Source: Novipirellula caenicola (GTDB lineage: Bacteria; Planctomycetota; Planctomycetia; Pirellulales; Pirellulaceae). Taken from it: DNA of 64,000 bases. The stretch lies in assembly GCF_039545035.1 (NCBI RefSeq), contig NZ_BAABRO010000001.1, forward strand, positions 558,001 through 622,000, written 5' to 3'. A program made the translations under genes and the position numbers. The notes beneath the pieces were generated by a model. It saw nothing but the letters and a program-made list of their open reading frames with translations. It had not been told where the DNA came from and searched no databases. Shown piece by piece: positions 27,270 through 37,200 of this stretch; the stretch's first letter is position 1; every line of letters starts with the position of its first letter.

Positions 27270-27734
27270 ATGCCTCACAAATCCTTGTTTGCAAAGATGA
27301 AAGGCAAGTGGGAAGGCACCTGTCGAACTTGGTTTCAACCCGGGCAAATTGCTGACGAATCGCCGATCCGTGGTGAGATCACGTCAGTCCTGGACGGCTG
27401 CTTTCTTCGCCATACCTATCAAGGTTCGATCCAAGGCAAACCGCGTAGCGGCGAGGAATTGATCGCCTTCAATGTGATCTTACAGACCTTCCAGTGCTCG
27501 TGGATCGATGACTTTCACATGAACGAAGCGATCATGTTTTCTCAGGGCCCGCTATCCAAGCACGGCTTTTGCGTGTTCGGTGAATACGACGTGGCGATCA
27601 ACCATCCCAAATGGGGCTGGAAAACGGAGTACGAATCCCATGATGACGACCACCTGATGATCACGGCGTACAACGTTCACCCCGAAGGCATGGAAGCCAA
27701 GGCGGTCGAAACGATCTACCACCGGATACACTGA
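27270..27734 (+). CDS. DUF1579 family protein
   Basis: A 154-residue soluble protein of the DUF1579 type, recognisable by the N-terminal KGKWEGTCRTWFQPG, the middle ITSVLDGCFLRHTYQGSIQG and the end PEGMEAKAVETIYHR. The fold is a lipocalin-like barrel in related families. Function is unknown. The ATG at 27270 has a Shine-Dalgarno (AAGGAGA, ending about seven bases upstream), so the longer frame starting at 27030 is rejected. It is followed after 54 bases by the SRPBCC gene and the two may be cotranscribed. Confidence 0.85.
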   Translation: MPHKSLFAKMKGKWEGTCRTWFQPGQIADESPIRGEITSVLDGCFLRHTYQGSIQGKPRSGEELIAFNVILQTFQCSWIDDFHMNEAIMFSQGPLSKHGFCVFGEYDVAINHPKWGWKTEYESHDDDHLMITAYNVHPEGMEAKAVETIYHRIH

Positions 27735-27788
27735 ATCGATTCCACTCGAAATCGCACTGTTTTTTTCCTCCGCACAGCGGCCCCTTTC

Positions 27789-28274
27789 ATGCAGAACACA
27801 ACCAGCATCCTGATCGACCGAAACATTGACGACGTTTTCCGGCTGACTCACCAGCACGTGGCCGAATGGAGCATCATTGTGGTCGAGGACGAAGTGATTG
27901 AAGAAAAACCAGGCGGTGTGGGAACCACGTTCCGCACGGTCACCGAGGATCACGGCAAACGAATGGAATTCGCCGGCGTCGTGACGCGTTGCGAACCGCC
28001 CTACGTTCACGCGGTTCATTTGACAGGCAAGATGTTCGACATCGATGCCGAGTACGTCTTTAACGAATCAAACGGTCGCACCCGCGTGACTCAGCGGGCC
28101 ACCGTGACCGGCAACGGCGTATTTCGATGGTTCATGCTGCTGTTGGGTTGGGCGATGAAGCGGTCGCACTGTAAAGCCAGTGAACAGGAAATGGAAAGCT
28201 TGAAACGGTTCTGCGAAACCGAAGCCCGCAGCGACCACGCTCAGACCCTACAGCGTGTACCACCAAATACCTAA
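27789..28274 (+). CDS. SRPBCC (START/polyketide cyclase-like) family protein
   Basis: A 161-residue protein with the helix-grip pattern of SRPBCC proteins: N-terminal TTSILIDRNIDDVFRLTHQHV, then GTTFRTVTEDHGKRMEFAGV, then DAEYVFNESNGRTRVTQRATV. Such proteins have a hydrophobic cavity for a small ligand or lipid. A hydrophobic stretch near 120-130 (WFMLLLGWAMK) could anchor it at the membrane. The last 27 bases overlap the end of the convergent hemolysin-III gene. Ligand unknown. Confidence 0.8.
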   Translation: MQNTTSILIDRNIDDVFRLTHQHVAEWSIIVVEDEVIEEKPGGVGTTFRTVTEDHGKRMEFAGVVTRCEPPYVHAVHLTGKMFDIDAEYVFNESNGRTRVTQRATVTGNGVFRWFMLLLGWAMKRSHCKASEQEMESLKRFCETEARSDHAQTLQRVPPNT

Positions 28275-28952
28275 AAAGTGCGAGGTCGCGGCCATCATCA
28301 CAAACAGATGCCAACCGGCATGCAGGTACTTGATCCGCGAATCGTTAACCAACAACACCACCCCGATTGAATACAACACGCCGCCGGTGATCATCAACGA
28401 CACGAGCGGCGCTGGAACGTAGCCTGCCAACGGGATCGCCGGTAACCAACCGAGCAACAGATACGAGATGGTGCCAATTGAATTGATGCGGTGTCGCAGC
28501 AGGACTTTGCCCAAGAAACCGGCAGCGGCTGCGACCCAAATCGTGATTAACAAAGGATCCCGAACGCCATCGGGCGCATGGGCGTAGATGATCGGTGTGT
28601 AGGTCCCCGAGATCATCGTATAGATCATCGCTTGGTCCCAGGCCCGCAGATTATCGAGCATCGGTTGCCGAAAAATCAGATGCGATAACGTCGATGAAAC
28701 GAACGTACCGATCACCGACGTCATGTAGGCGGCCGCAGCAATCGCAGTCCCCACGCTGATGTCCAATGCCGCACGCACTAGAAATGCGGCAGCGATCGTC
28801 GACACGATCGCTGCAATTCCATGCGTCAACGCGTTGGCCCATTCTTCGTCGAGCTTGACCGGCGCCTCTCCGACGTCCAACCCTTTGGATTCCGTCGTTT
28901 TTACTTGATCCACTGCAGATCCCGCATCCAAAGAGTAAGCAATTCGGGCCAT
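28248..28952 (-). CDS. Hemolysin III/PAQR family membrane protein
   Basis: A 234-residue seven-helix protein of the HlyIII/YqfA (PAQR-related) family. Family residues include NALTHGIAA, SSTLSHLIF, AWDQAMIY and the C-terminal HAGWHLFVMMAATSHF, with His residues that could bind zinc. In this family the activity is debated: hydrolase or cytolysin-like. The start is ATG at 28952, which places the first 52 bases inside the upstream esterase gene on the same strand. A later start is possible because the first 30 residues are not conserved-looking. The 3' end overlaps the SRPBCC gene. Confidence 0.88.
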   Translation of the reverse strand: MARIAYSLDAGSAVDQVKTTESKGLDVGEAPVKLDEEWANALTHGIAAIVSTIAAAFLVRAALDISVGTAIAAAAYMTSVIGTFVSSTLSHLIFRQPMLDNLRAWDQAMIYTMISGTYTPIIYAHAPDGVRDPLLITIWVAAAAGFLGKVLLRHRINSIGTISYLLLGWLPAIPLAGYVPAPLVSLMITGGVLYSIGVVLLVNDSRIKYLHAGWHLFVMMAATSHFLGIWWYTL

Positions 28953-29833
28953 GCATCGGTTTCCTGATCATTGGGACGCGAACCGAACCCGTGCCCTCCG
29001 CTGCCAAACACATGCAGCGCCGCGTTGATGTTGTGCTTTTGCAATTCGGTAAACAAAGTCACGCTTCCCAAACAGCTAATGCGATCATCGCGAGCGTGGG
29101 CGAAAAACATCGGCGGCGTGTTTTCCGTCACCTGAATATCCTCGATCAAACGAGAGGAATCGTCCTTTTCGACAAGCCATGCAGGATAGACCAACACGGC
29201 GAAATCGGGAACGAACTTCGCTTGGTCATGTTTATCGATTGCGGAATAAAATCGTTGGCTTGCCGTCGCCGCGCGAGCCGATGCGTTTCCTCCGGCGGAA
29301 AATCCGAGCACGCCCACTCGCTTGGCCGAAACACCTTCGACCGCGCCGCTGCGGACCAAGCTGATCGCGCGTTGGATGTCCTGGACCGCCGGCTTCCAAT
29401 TCTCTTCTTCGCTACGAGTCGGAACGCGGTATTTTAGCACCACGGCGGTGACCCCAATCTCTTGGAGCCATTCGGCGATCTCGGTCCCTTCCAAATCCCA
29501 TGCCAAAATCGAATAGCCGCCGCCAGGACAAACCACAATCGTCGTATCGGACTTCACATCGGCCTTGGGCTGGTACACATACAACTGAGGCGTGGAAACA
29601 TTTCCGATGCGGGTCACGTATTTTCCCGCGACCTGACGGCTGTTCTCATCGCTGGTGTCCTTTTCAGCTTCGCTGGGCGGGGTCCACGCGGGAGGCTCGC
29701 TCGGCCAAACGTTGACGATCGCATTGGGTGACGCCGTGTTGGTGGCGGTTGCGGCAGCAGGGTGCTCGGCTCGAACCGCCCCCGTCGAAATGAGCAAACC
29801 GAGGGCGATCACGCAGCAGGTCATGTTTTTCAT
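28901..29833 (-). CDS. Secreted alpha/beta-hydrolase (BD-FAE/esterase-lipase type)
   Basis: A 310-residue hydrolase with a signal peptide (MKNMTCCVIALGLLISTGAVRAE). The oxyanion region is VVCPGGGYSILAW, the nucleophile elbow is VGVLGFSAGGNAS (GFSAGG), the Asp is in FFAHARDDRISC and the His in FGSGGHGFG. The triad is complete, so it is likely active on an ester, perhaps an acetylated sugar; related proteins often act as xylan or glycan esterases. The ATG at 29833 gives a normal signal peptide; the longer frame from 29893 does not. It overlaps the hemolysin-III gene by 52 bases if that gene starts at 28952. Confidence 0.85.
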   Translation of the reverse strand: MKNMTCCVIALGLLISTGAVRAEHPAAATATNTASPNAIVNVWPSEPPAWTPPSEAEKDTSDENSRQVAGKYVTRIGNVSTPQLYVYQPKADVKSDTTIVVCPGGGYSILAWDLEGTEIAEWLQEIGVTAVVLKYRVPTRSEEENWKPAVQDIQRAISLVRSGAVEGVSAKRVGVLGFSAGGNASARAATASQRFYSAIDKHDQAKFVPDFAVLVYPAWLVEKDDSSRLIEDIQVTENTPPMFFAHARDDRISCLGSVTLFTELQKHNINAALHVFGSGGHGFGSRPNDQETDAWPELLTLWMRDLQWIK

Positions 29834-30009
29834 GGATGTCTCGCAGGTTGAGCAAAGAAACGATAGCAATTCATTCGAGAGGCAGGCGTGCAATTGTCCT
29901 CGCCCGACCCCGGATCAGGCAACCCGCCAGCGAAAAAGATACACTAAGATTACGGTTGTATTACATCCATCGCGATTAAAACCAAGGTTCGAAGCGGGGT
30001 ACCCTGGTC

Positions 30010-31377
30010 GTGCCCGATGACCTCGCCGCCAATTTAGAACGACGGCTCCACCGGCTCGAAGTCTGCGCTGCGATTTCGCTGCATGCGTCGGAAATCCATC
30101 CACGCGACGCTCTCGCCGCCCCTGGGGTGCTGGTGGGCGTGACCGCCAGCCGGCTTGGTCGCGATCCCCATCTGCATCGCCGAGTGTGTCAATTTTTGTC
30201 GCGGCGGATGCTCGATCTTCGTCAAAGTCAATCAACGTTGCTGGTCGCAGCGGGTTCGGCGATTGAACCGCTGGCCGCCCGTGCCGCCGAACTGTTTGAT
30301 GTCCCGATCATTCACTTGGTGGTGTCTTCGGATGATTCGAGCGATCATGATCCTGCGAGGGTTTGCCGAATTGAATCAAGCGAACCGCTCTCGCGAGACG
30401 CGGTATTGATTGGCATCGCCGATCGCGTCGACGCGGTCTACATACGCCCAGGCGGCAAGATCGACAGCTCTCTTCGCTCGCGAATCACCGCATTACGAGA
30501 TCCATCGACACGCGTCGCTGTGATCACCGACGTCCCGTCGGCAGCGGTCGAGTTGATTGCCCAAGGCGCGATCGGTTGGTACATGGCCCGGCTTGACCGT
30601 TCCCATCATGGGCAATCGCCCACCGGGGATCAGTCGGCGACAACATCGGATTCTAGCGATTCGGGTCTAGGCAACTCGAGCTTGGGCAATTCGGGTCTCG
30701 GTGTCTCAGCGGAGGACCATGCAAGTCGACATCTTCACTTGAGCCATGACACGGGCTGGACACGCTCGGACGGTCAATGGCTGACGCACACCACTCGCAG
30801 CTGCGACGGCCCCTGGCCAGGGCAAACCGAGCATCAATACCAAGACGAACTGCTATTAAATCGGCCTGTCGACAGTGAATCAACTGACGCGGACCATGGC
30901 CCGCTGCAAACCCTGGCCCGCATCGTGCGAAGCGGCGTGATCGCTGCGAACGCGATCACCAGCTCGAAAAAGTATCCTGTGGTTTGTTTCTCGGAAGTCC
31001 CCTTGGCCGATCGTCTGCACCACCGCAAATTCCGCTCGCACCTTGGCCGCTGGGACGACGAACCGTATGGAATAGCGATCCGGTTGGAAGCCGCCAAGCG
31101 ACTTGGATTCAAACCGGTCATCTATGGCGATCCGAAACAGCGAAAACAAATTGCCACGGAAGACCAATATCGCTTTCAAGCCAAAGGGAAAACGTTCGAT
31201 TGGACACGCGAGCGGGAATGGCGATCGGACCGCTCGGTCGACCTGACGCAATTGAATCGAGATGACGTACGAATCTTTCTACCCTCGGCACAGGAGGCCG
31301 AAACGCTGCGTCCGATTGCCGATTGGCAAATCACGCTGTTGGGTGACGACGCCGACCGAGCCGGCCCGCCCCCATAG
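30010..31377 (+). CDS. Two-domain protein: Rossmann-like (possibly SLOG) N-terminus and AbiGi/DUF2971-like C-terminus
   Basis: A 455-residue protein starting with GTG at 30010 (no ATG is near). Residues about 38-195 look like a Rossmann-type domain: VLVGVTASRLGRD, LLVAAGSAIEPLAARAAELF, DAVLIGIADRVDAVYIRPGG and VAVITDVPSAAVEL. This pattern recalls nucleotide-sensing SLOG/LOG proteins. A low-complexity linker (about 200-240) follows, with TSDSSDSGLGNSSLGNSGLG. The C-terminal part (about 290-430) has VVCFSEVPLADR, DDEPYGIAIRL and REREWRS. The ExEWR and CFSEVPL patterns resemble AbiGi-type and DUF2971 proteins. Neither link is proven. It is a candidate defence-related or nucleotide-sensing protein. 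Confidence 0.55.
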   Translation: MPDDLAANLERRLHRLEVCAAISLHASEIHPRDALAAPGVLVGVTASRLGRDPHLHRRVCQFLSRRMLDLRQSQSTLLVAAGSAIEPLAARAAELFDVPIIHLVVSSDDSSDHDPARVCRIESSEPLSRDAVLIGIADRVDAVYIRPGGKIDSSLRSRITALRDPSTRVAVITDVPSAAVELIAQGAIGWYMARLDRSHHGQSPTGDQSATTSDSSDSGLGNSSLGNSGLGVSAEDHASRHLHLSHDTGWTRSDGQWLTHTTRSCDGPWPGQTEHQYQDELLLNRPVDSESTDADHGPLQTLARIVRSGVIAANAITSSKKYPVVCFSEVPLADRLHHRKFRSHLGRWDDEPYGIAIRLEAAKRLGFKPVIYGDPKQRKQIATEDQYRFQAKGKTFDWTREREWRSDRSVDLTQLNRDDVRIFLPSAQEAETLRPIADWQITLLGDDADRAGPPP

Positions 31378-31583
31378 CGTGTGAATTTTTCGAGAAGGAT
31401 CAAACGAGCAAATTTGGCGGGCAAGTTTTGGCGGGCTGATTATTCAGGGGCTCGGGTTTGCAGGAGCTCGGTGGCGTTTCAAAAGCCTCCATTTTTGTCT
31501 ACGCTGTGCAGCAAACGTATTTTACAGGCATTGACGGCAAACCCAGCACGTCACGGTTGCATCCTTCACCAGAGAAACAAATC

Positions 31584-32660
31584 ATGCTTCATGCAGTGAT
31601 CATGGCCGGCGGTAGCGGCACAAGATTTTGGCCAGCCAGTCGAACGCTTCGCCCCAAGCAACTATTAACGCTGCACGGGGACCGCACAATGATCCAATCG
31701 ACCATTGACCGACTGGGGGACTTGGTTCCTGCCTCGCGACAAATGATTGTCACCAACAAGGTCCTAGTCGATGCGATTGCAGAGCAATTGCCGTCGCTGT
31801 TACCTAAAAACATCGTCGGCGAACCGTGCAAACGAGACACGGCCCCGTGTGTCGGTTTGGCAGCCGCGCTGGTTCATCACGAGGATCACGACGCAATCAT
31901 GGCAGTCATGCCGTCGGATCACGTGATCACATCGCACGAAGCGTTCCAAGCGGCCATTGCCGCAGGCGAAGCGTTGATCAAGGAAGACCCAACACGAATT
32001 GTCACCTACGGAATTCCACCCAAGTATGCTGCTGAATCGTTTGGCTATGTGGAACGTGGCGAACCGATCACCGCAGAGGGCGCATCGGTATTCCAAGTCA
32101 AACAGTTCCGTGAAAAGCCCGATGCCGAAACGGCTCGTCGTTACGTCGATGCCGGATCGTTCTATTGGAACAGCGGCATTTTCTTGTGGCGAGCGTCGAC
32201 CATCCTCGAGGCGTTACAGAAAAACGAGCCCGAGATGTACTCGCACATCGCCGCGATCGCGGATCGCATTGGCAAAGCGGACTATGCCGAAACCCTCGAA
32301 AAAGAGTTTGCGGCGATTCAGGGCAAATCGATCGACTATGCCGTGATGGAACAATACCCGAACGTGGTCGTGATCGAAGCCGAGTTCCCGTGGGATGACG
32401 TCGGCAGTTGGCAAGCGTTATCGCGTTTGCATCAAGCGGACGAGGCTGGTAATACCGTGGTCGGTTCGCACGTTGGCATCGACAGCCAAGGCTGCATCAT
32501 CAACACCCATGATGGCCATACTGTGGTCACGATCGATGTGGATGATTTGATCGTTGTTCAAACCCCAGATGCCACCTTGGTTGCCCCCAAACACGCTGAA
32601 GAACGCGTCCGCGAAGTCGCAAAACAGCTGAAAGATAAGGGTCTCGAAGGACTGCTATAA
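31584..32660 (+). CDS. manC: Mannose-1-phosphate guanylyltransferase
   Basis: A 358-residue nucleotidyltransferase that forms GDP-mannose from mannose-1-phosphate and GTP, for extracellular polysaccharide or glycoprotein. VIMAGGSGTRFWPASRTLRP and PKQLL are the GTP-binding signature, and AVMPSDHVI, FYWNSGIFLWRAS and FPWDDVGSWQAL are family marks. The enzyme lacks the second (isomerase) domain of bifunctional ManC/AlgA. The ATG at 31584 is preferred to the longer frame from 31458, whose extra 42 residues have no family match. The gene symbol is assigned by function. Confidence 0.93.
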   Translation: MLHAVIMAGGSGTRFWPASRTLRPKQLLTLHGDRTMIQSTIDRLGDLVPASRQMIVTNKVLVDAIAEQLPSLLPKNIVGEPCKRDTAPCVGLAAALVHHEDHDAIMAVMPSDHVITSHEAFQAAIAAGEALIKEDPTRIVTYGIPPKYAAESFGYVERGEPITAEGASVFQVKQFREKPDAETARRYVDAGSFYWNSGIFLWRASTILEALQKNEPEMYSHIAAIADRIGKADYAETLEKEFAAIQGKSIDYAVMEQYPNVVVIEAEFPWDDVGSWQALSRLHQADEAGNTVVGSHVGIDSQGCIINTHDGHTVVTIDVDDLIVVQTPDATLVAPKHAEERVREVAKQLKDKGLEGLL

Positions 32661-32779
32661 CCCGCACGATCCACGGCTCGTGAAACGGGCTGTGACAGCG
32701 TCAGGCTGCGACAAGGCCAAGCCGTGACAGCATGGCCGCATGGACACAAGACGCGAAACACAAGACGCGGGGGATCAAA

Positions 32780-33559
32780 CTACAGTTTATCGCCTTGTGT
32801 ATAGTCTTTCGCCCTCGTGTCGAGTTCAAAATGCAGACCGTCCGAGGTGGTCTTGGAGCGAACGTCTTCTAACATCAACGAGCGATTTCCTTTCGGACGC
32901 TCGACAACAATCCGCGCACGATCCAGATCCCCTGGAACCGAATAGTATGCAAATTTGCCCTCGTCGTCGGTCAACTCTGGAGCCCACCGCGAGAACAATT
33001 GATCCATCGAAGTCGGCTTCGAGCTGATCGTTACAAACGCCTTCGCCAGCGGTTTTCCGTTCACCAGAACGCGACCGGTAACTTTGATCGCTTTTTCCAT
33101 TTGCAAAGTGATCTGTGGCTCGTCCTTCGCTTTTGCAGTGAGCAAGTGGTAGGCCGAACGGAAACGCCGACCGCGCTCGTATAACGCCTGCAAGAACTGC
33201 TCTCGTGCCAGCGGATCCGCTGGCGCATCGTCAACCATTTCCATGATCTCTTCGGTCTTCAACTCGGCACGAAGCGCATGCACTCCTGCCAGCGTCCAGG
33301 CAACGTCGTAGAGCGACAATTCGCAGCGGCCATCGGCGTCCGTCGTTTGCGGCGCCGCCAGTTCCATCGGCACGCGAAATTCCTTTCCGTTCTGATGAAC
33401 GATCTGCTGATAGCGAGCGACCACTGATGCGTCGGCAACCGGGTCTCCCTGTGCGTCCACCACCCGTATCGAAATCCGATTCCGTCCATCCGCGAAAGCG
33501 TCGGCTGGAATCGCAAGCAACAGAATTGAGATCGAAATCAAACGAACTGGAAACCTCAT
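32780..33559 (-). CDS. Secreted protein with carboxypeptidase-regulatory-like modules
   Basis: A 259-residue protein with a signal peptide (MRFPVRLISISILLLAIPADAFA). Two beta-sandwich modules are visible. The first is around ISIRVVDAQGDPVADASVVA to TTDADGRCELSLYD and the second around VTGRVLVNGKPLAKAFVTI to TDDEGKFAYYSV. A helical segment (about 100-140) lies between them. It resembles a shortened relative of the 991-residue protein at 8.6 kb without its thioredoxin domain. Probably exported; function unknown. Confidence 0.7.
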   Translation of the reverse strand: MRFPVRLISISILLLAIPADAFADGRNRISIRVVDAQGDPVADASVVARYQQIVHQNGKEFRVPMELAAPQTTDADGRCELSLYDVAWTLAGVHALRAELKTEEIMEMVDDAPADPLAREQFLQALYERGRRFRSAYHLLTAKAKDEPQITLQMEKAIKVTGRVLVNGKPLAKAFVTISSKPTSMDQLFSRWAPELTDDEGKFAYYSVPGDLDRARIVVERPKGNRSLMLEDVRSKTTSDGLHFELDTRAKDYTQGDKL

Positions 33560-33808
33560 GACACCGCCTCCGAGGAAGATTCAAATGTCATCCCGGCCGC
33601 TTCCTCGAAACGACCGTCGACATTCCTGATGGCCCCGAGACGATTTTAGCCAATCCTGCGGCGACAAGGCAAATTTTCGCATCAACGTTTCGCATGTGTG
33701 CTACCTCGACGTATCCGCTACCGGGCAGATGGCCCAATGCGAGCTATTTTCGTAGCGGGGCGCCGTGGGCCCAATGCCATCTACTTTGGCCCTAACCGAG
33801 TGTTTTTA

Positions 33809-33889
33809 TAGCGGAGCGGCGCGAGCCGCCCGGTGGCAGCGAGTAGAACGTTCGATATTGATCGGCCGAGGCCCCGCGCCGCACCGCTA
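33809..33889. repeat. REP-like element with terminal inverted repeats (copy 1)
   Basis: An 81-bp element. The ends are TAGCGGagCGGCGCG (33809-33823) and CGCGCCGcaCCGCTA (33875-33889), fully inverted except for two middle bases. The internal core CGGTGGCAGCGAGTAGAACG (33831-33850) matches the second copy near 41.7 kb at 17 of 20 bases. It lies in the gap between a secreted-protein gene and DUF202. No transposase is linked. Confidence 0.75.
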
Positions 33890-33992
33890 CAGAATCCAGC
33901 CGGCTAGTGCGACCGCAGTTGACGCGAACGTGTTCACTCGAAATTCTCGATCGCAACACGTTTACAGGAAGCGAGAAGATTTTGGGAAGAGC

Positions 33993-34247
33993 TCACTCCG
34001 AGTGCAATCGGCGGCTTAGCTTGGTGAAGCGGACGACACCGATCACGCCGATGATAAATCCCGCCACGATGAGCGGCCAAGCGATGATGTGATAGATTAG
34101 CGTGACCGAAAAGAACTGCAGAATCGAAACTCCGGTGCCTGAGACCATCAACGCGGTTCGCCCATAAGCCAACAACGTGCGTTCGTTGGCCAGATCGGTG
34201 CGTATCAAGTTCAGTTCCTCACCGGAGACTTCTGTGTGTTCGCTCAT
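33993..34247 (-). CDS. DUF202 (YidH-type) membrane protein
   Basis: An 84-residue protein with the DUF202 signature LIRTDLANERTLLAYGRTAL, followed by two transmembrane helices (MVSGTGVSILQFF and IIAWPLIVAGFIIGVIGVV). Function of the family is unknown. Its ATG at 34247 overlaps the stop of the FHA-like gene by four bases (ATGA), so the two are made from one message and are likely to act together. Confidence 0.9.
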   Translation of the reverse strand: MSEHTEVSGEELNLIRTDLANERTLLAYGRTALMVSGTGVSILQFFSVTLIYHIIAWPLIVAGFIIGVIGVVRFTKLSRRLHSE

Positions 34248-37200
34248 GACTTCTTGGGTTTGACGGCAAGGTCTAGCTTGGCTTCGAGTCTGGCCGCCAT
34301 CTCAGCCTGTTCCTTGAGCTCTTCTTCGGTTGGGCCGGATTGTTCCTGTTCGCGAGCTGCGTCCTCTTCGATCGCCTTCAACCGTTTCTTTGCTTCGGAT
34401 AGCAACACAATGCCTTCGTTGAAACAAACAAATCCGATCACCACGATCGCAATCGCTGCAATGTAGCGTAGCGACCAAGTGGTGAACATGATCATCGCAA
34501 CCGCACAGAGAATCGCAACGCCGGTTTGAGCGAATTTTGACATCGCTTTAATTTGAGTGTCTCGCGTTTGCACACGCGTGCTTCGCGAGATCGCATTGCG
34601 AGCCGATTGGTTGGCCAATTCTCGCATCGCCGACAAATTGCTCGTTTTCTCAGGAGCTTGCGAGCGTGGGACCATCGGTTCATCGGGATCGATGTAAGCC
34701 GAATCGTCCGCTTCGACCGTGGTTGCCACGGCCGTCGTGGTTCCAAGGGCCGTCGCGGTCGCCGAGGAACGGGTGTCCGTTACCGAGGTCGAGGCTTGGG
34801 TCGACTTGCTGACCGTTTTCGATTCGGTCGGCTGCGTTGATTCACCTTGGACCCGTTTTAACAAACGGTTCATATAGGCTTCGATGGAATCCTCATCGTC
34901 TTCGGCGTCTTGCGATGCAGTCGATTGTGTGTCGGAAACGACGGTTTCGCTCGACATCACGGTTGCGTCGTCCGCGACCGCAGCATCCTCGTCGATTTCT
35001 TCCTGGTCGGACTCACCAAGGTTATACGGATCGCGGTGGTGCTCTTCGATCCCGTACTCACCGCTACCGTCGGTGGCCGCTGCATCATGATCCTCGACAT
35101 CGTCGGTCGACGGGTGATCGTCGAATCGTTCGCCCGAATCGATGCGAGCGTCGCTGGCGGCGTCCAAGGCATCGACGCTGGATTGATTCAGCATCGCATC
35201 TTCGACGCTGGCTTCGTCATCGATGGCATCCTGCGAATCCTGATACGACCAAGCACGGGTGTGTTCGACCGCGTCAGATTCGAGTGCTGGCTCGTCATAC
35301 GAATCATCGGACTCCGATTGCGAATCGTGATCCAATGCTTCGACTTCGCCGAACATCGAGGTCACTTCAACCTCTTCGCCCGGCTCGGATGATTCGTCGT
35401 AACCGGTTGGCGAATGCACGTCATCTGAGTCGTCCGCATCGTGTGCAGCATCCCGGTGATCCCATGGCTGAGATTCGTACGACGCGTTATCCGCTTCGAT
35501 GTCTTGGATCAACTGACTCGCCAACGACCCCATCGATGCATAGGGATCATCGACGTTATCGTCTTGATCGTCCGACAATGCCTCAGCCTCGTGATCGTGG
35601 TCCGATTCGAGGTTATCTTCCGCGTCATGATGCTCAGCCGAATCGTCATACTGCGACGAATCATCGCGTTGGTAGTCGCTGTGAAGTGAAGACCAAATGT
35701 TTTCAACTTCGGAGCTTTCGTCAACCGCGTGCTCCGCGGTGTCGTCGTCCATAGCGACAACGTCCTCGTCCACGCTGTCCGAATCGGTAGCGACCGCCAC
35801 TTCTTCGTCGATCAGTTGAGAAGGCGTCTTCCAAGTGCTGACGGAGACGTCGGTGTCGTCGTCTTCGTCGTAAGCGCGGTCTTCGCCATCGTCGTACGAT
35901 GCGTTTTGCGGCGAGTCACCGGCGGTGGCCGATTCATCAAGCAATTGCGAAGGCGTCGCCCAGCTTACCGACGGGGACGCTTCGGATTGCAGATCGACCG
36001 AATCCTCTTCCAACCGTGCGTCACCGTTGGTTTCATTTGTGGGCTCGCTTGCGGGTTCATCGCGGAGCAATTCTGACGGCGTTCCCCAAACACTCGAGGT
36101 CACCTCTTCGGCGGCAGGCCTCTCTTCGAGGACAGACTCGTCATCGACGACATGGTCTTCGTCAACGCTAGAATCACGATCAACCGCATCACTGGAGTTT
36201 TCCGTTAAGCTCTCGGCAACGCCCTCTAATGCATCATCGACCGACGACTCGACCGCGTCGGTCGATTCTTCGATCAACCACTGAGCTTGCTCGCCAGGTG
36301 CCGCTGCCGATTCATGATCAAGAGGCTCACGATCTTGCAGTGCAGGCGTTTCGTAGGTCGGCCATGCCTCGTTATCGACATCATACGCCGACATCGATTC
36401 CGAATCGGTCTGTTCTGAATTGCCGAACGTGTCATCGAACGTCGGCTCTTCGCCAGCTTCGAAACCTACCGCGTCATGGTCGACCCAATCATCCGATGGA
36501 GTCTCGCTGGAGCTGGATCCTGCCAGCTCGCGATGGTCATCGAGGTCCGTTTCGCTGCTTGATTCAGCTTCGATGACCGAAGCTTCTTCGTTGTCCGCTT
36601 CGCTGATGCGGGACAATGGCGATACGTCGAGGGGGTTATCGAGACGGTTGTCACTGCTAGGGGTCAACCCCAGGGCAGGGTAGGGCGAAAGCGACGACGA
36701 CTTGCTCGGCGGTGTATCGTACGCAGGGCTAGGACGATCGGCGAACGCGTCTTGCAGTTCCGCAATCGCTTCTTCGTATTGCGCCCGCATCCGGCTGAGC
36801 TGCTCAGTCGTCGCGCCCAATTCCGCAGAAACCAAATCGAATGCTTCGGAGGTCGGACGCACCTGGATTTCAGCCAGTGCTTGATCACGCTGTTTGGCAA
36901 TTTCGTCAATTCGGTGAGTCACTTCGTTATTGACGTCACGCAGTTCCGCCAATTCGCGGTGGGCATTGGCGAGTTCGACCGACAACGCTTCGACCGATTG
37001 GTGCAGCTGTTCGGCTTCGGCCAACCAGCTGTTGCGATCCGCTTCGTGGCGTTCGCCGTTTTCCGCCAGCATCGTCTCGAGCTGCTGAATCGTTTCGCGA
37101 GCTTCGCCATAGTTATTCCGCAGTTCCGACGATTCTTCGCTGGCGCGAACCACCGTTTGCTGCAGCTCTTCGATTTGATCCCGCAATTGCTGAGCGACCA

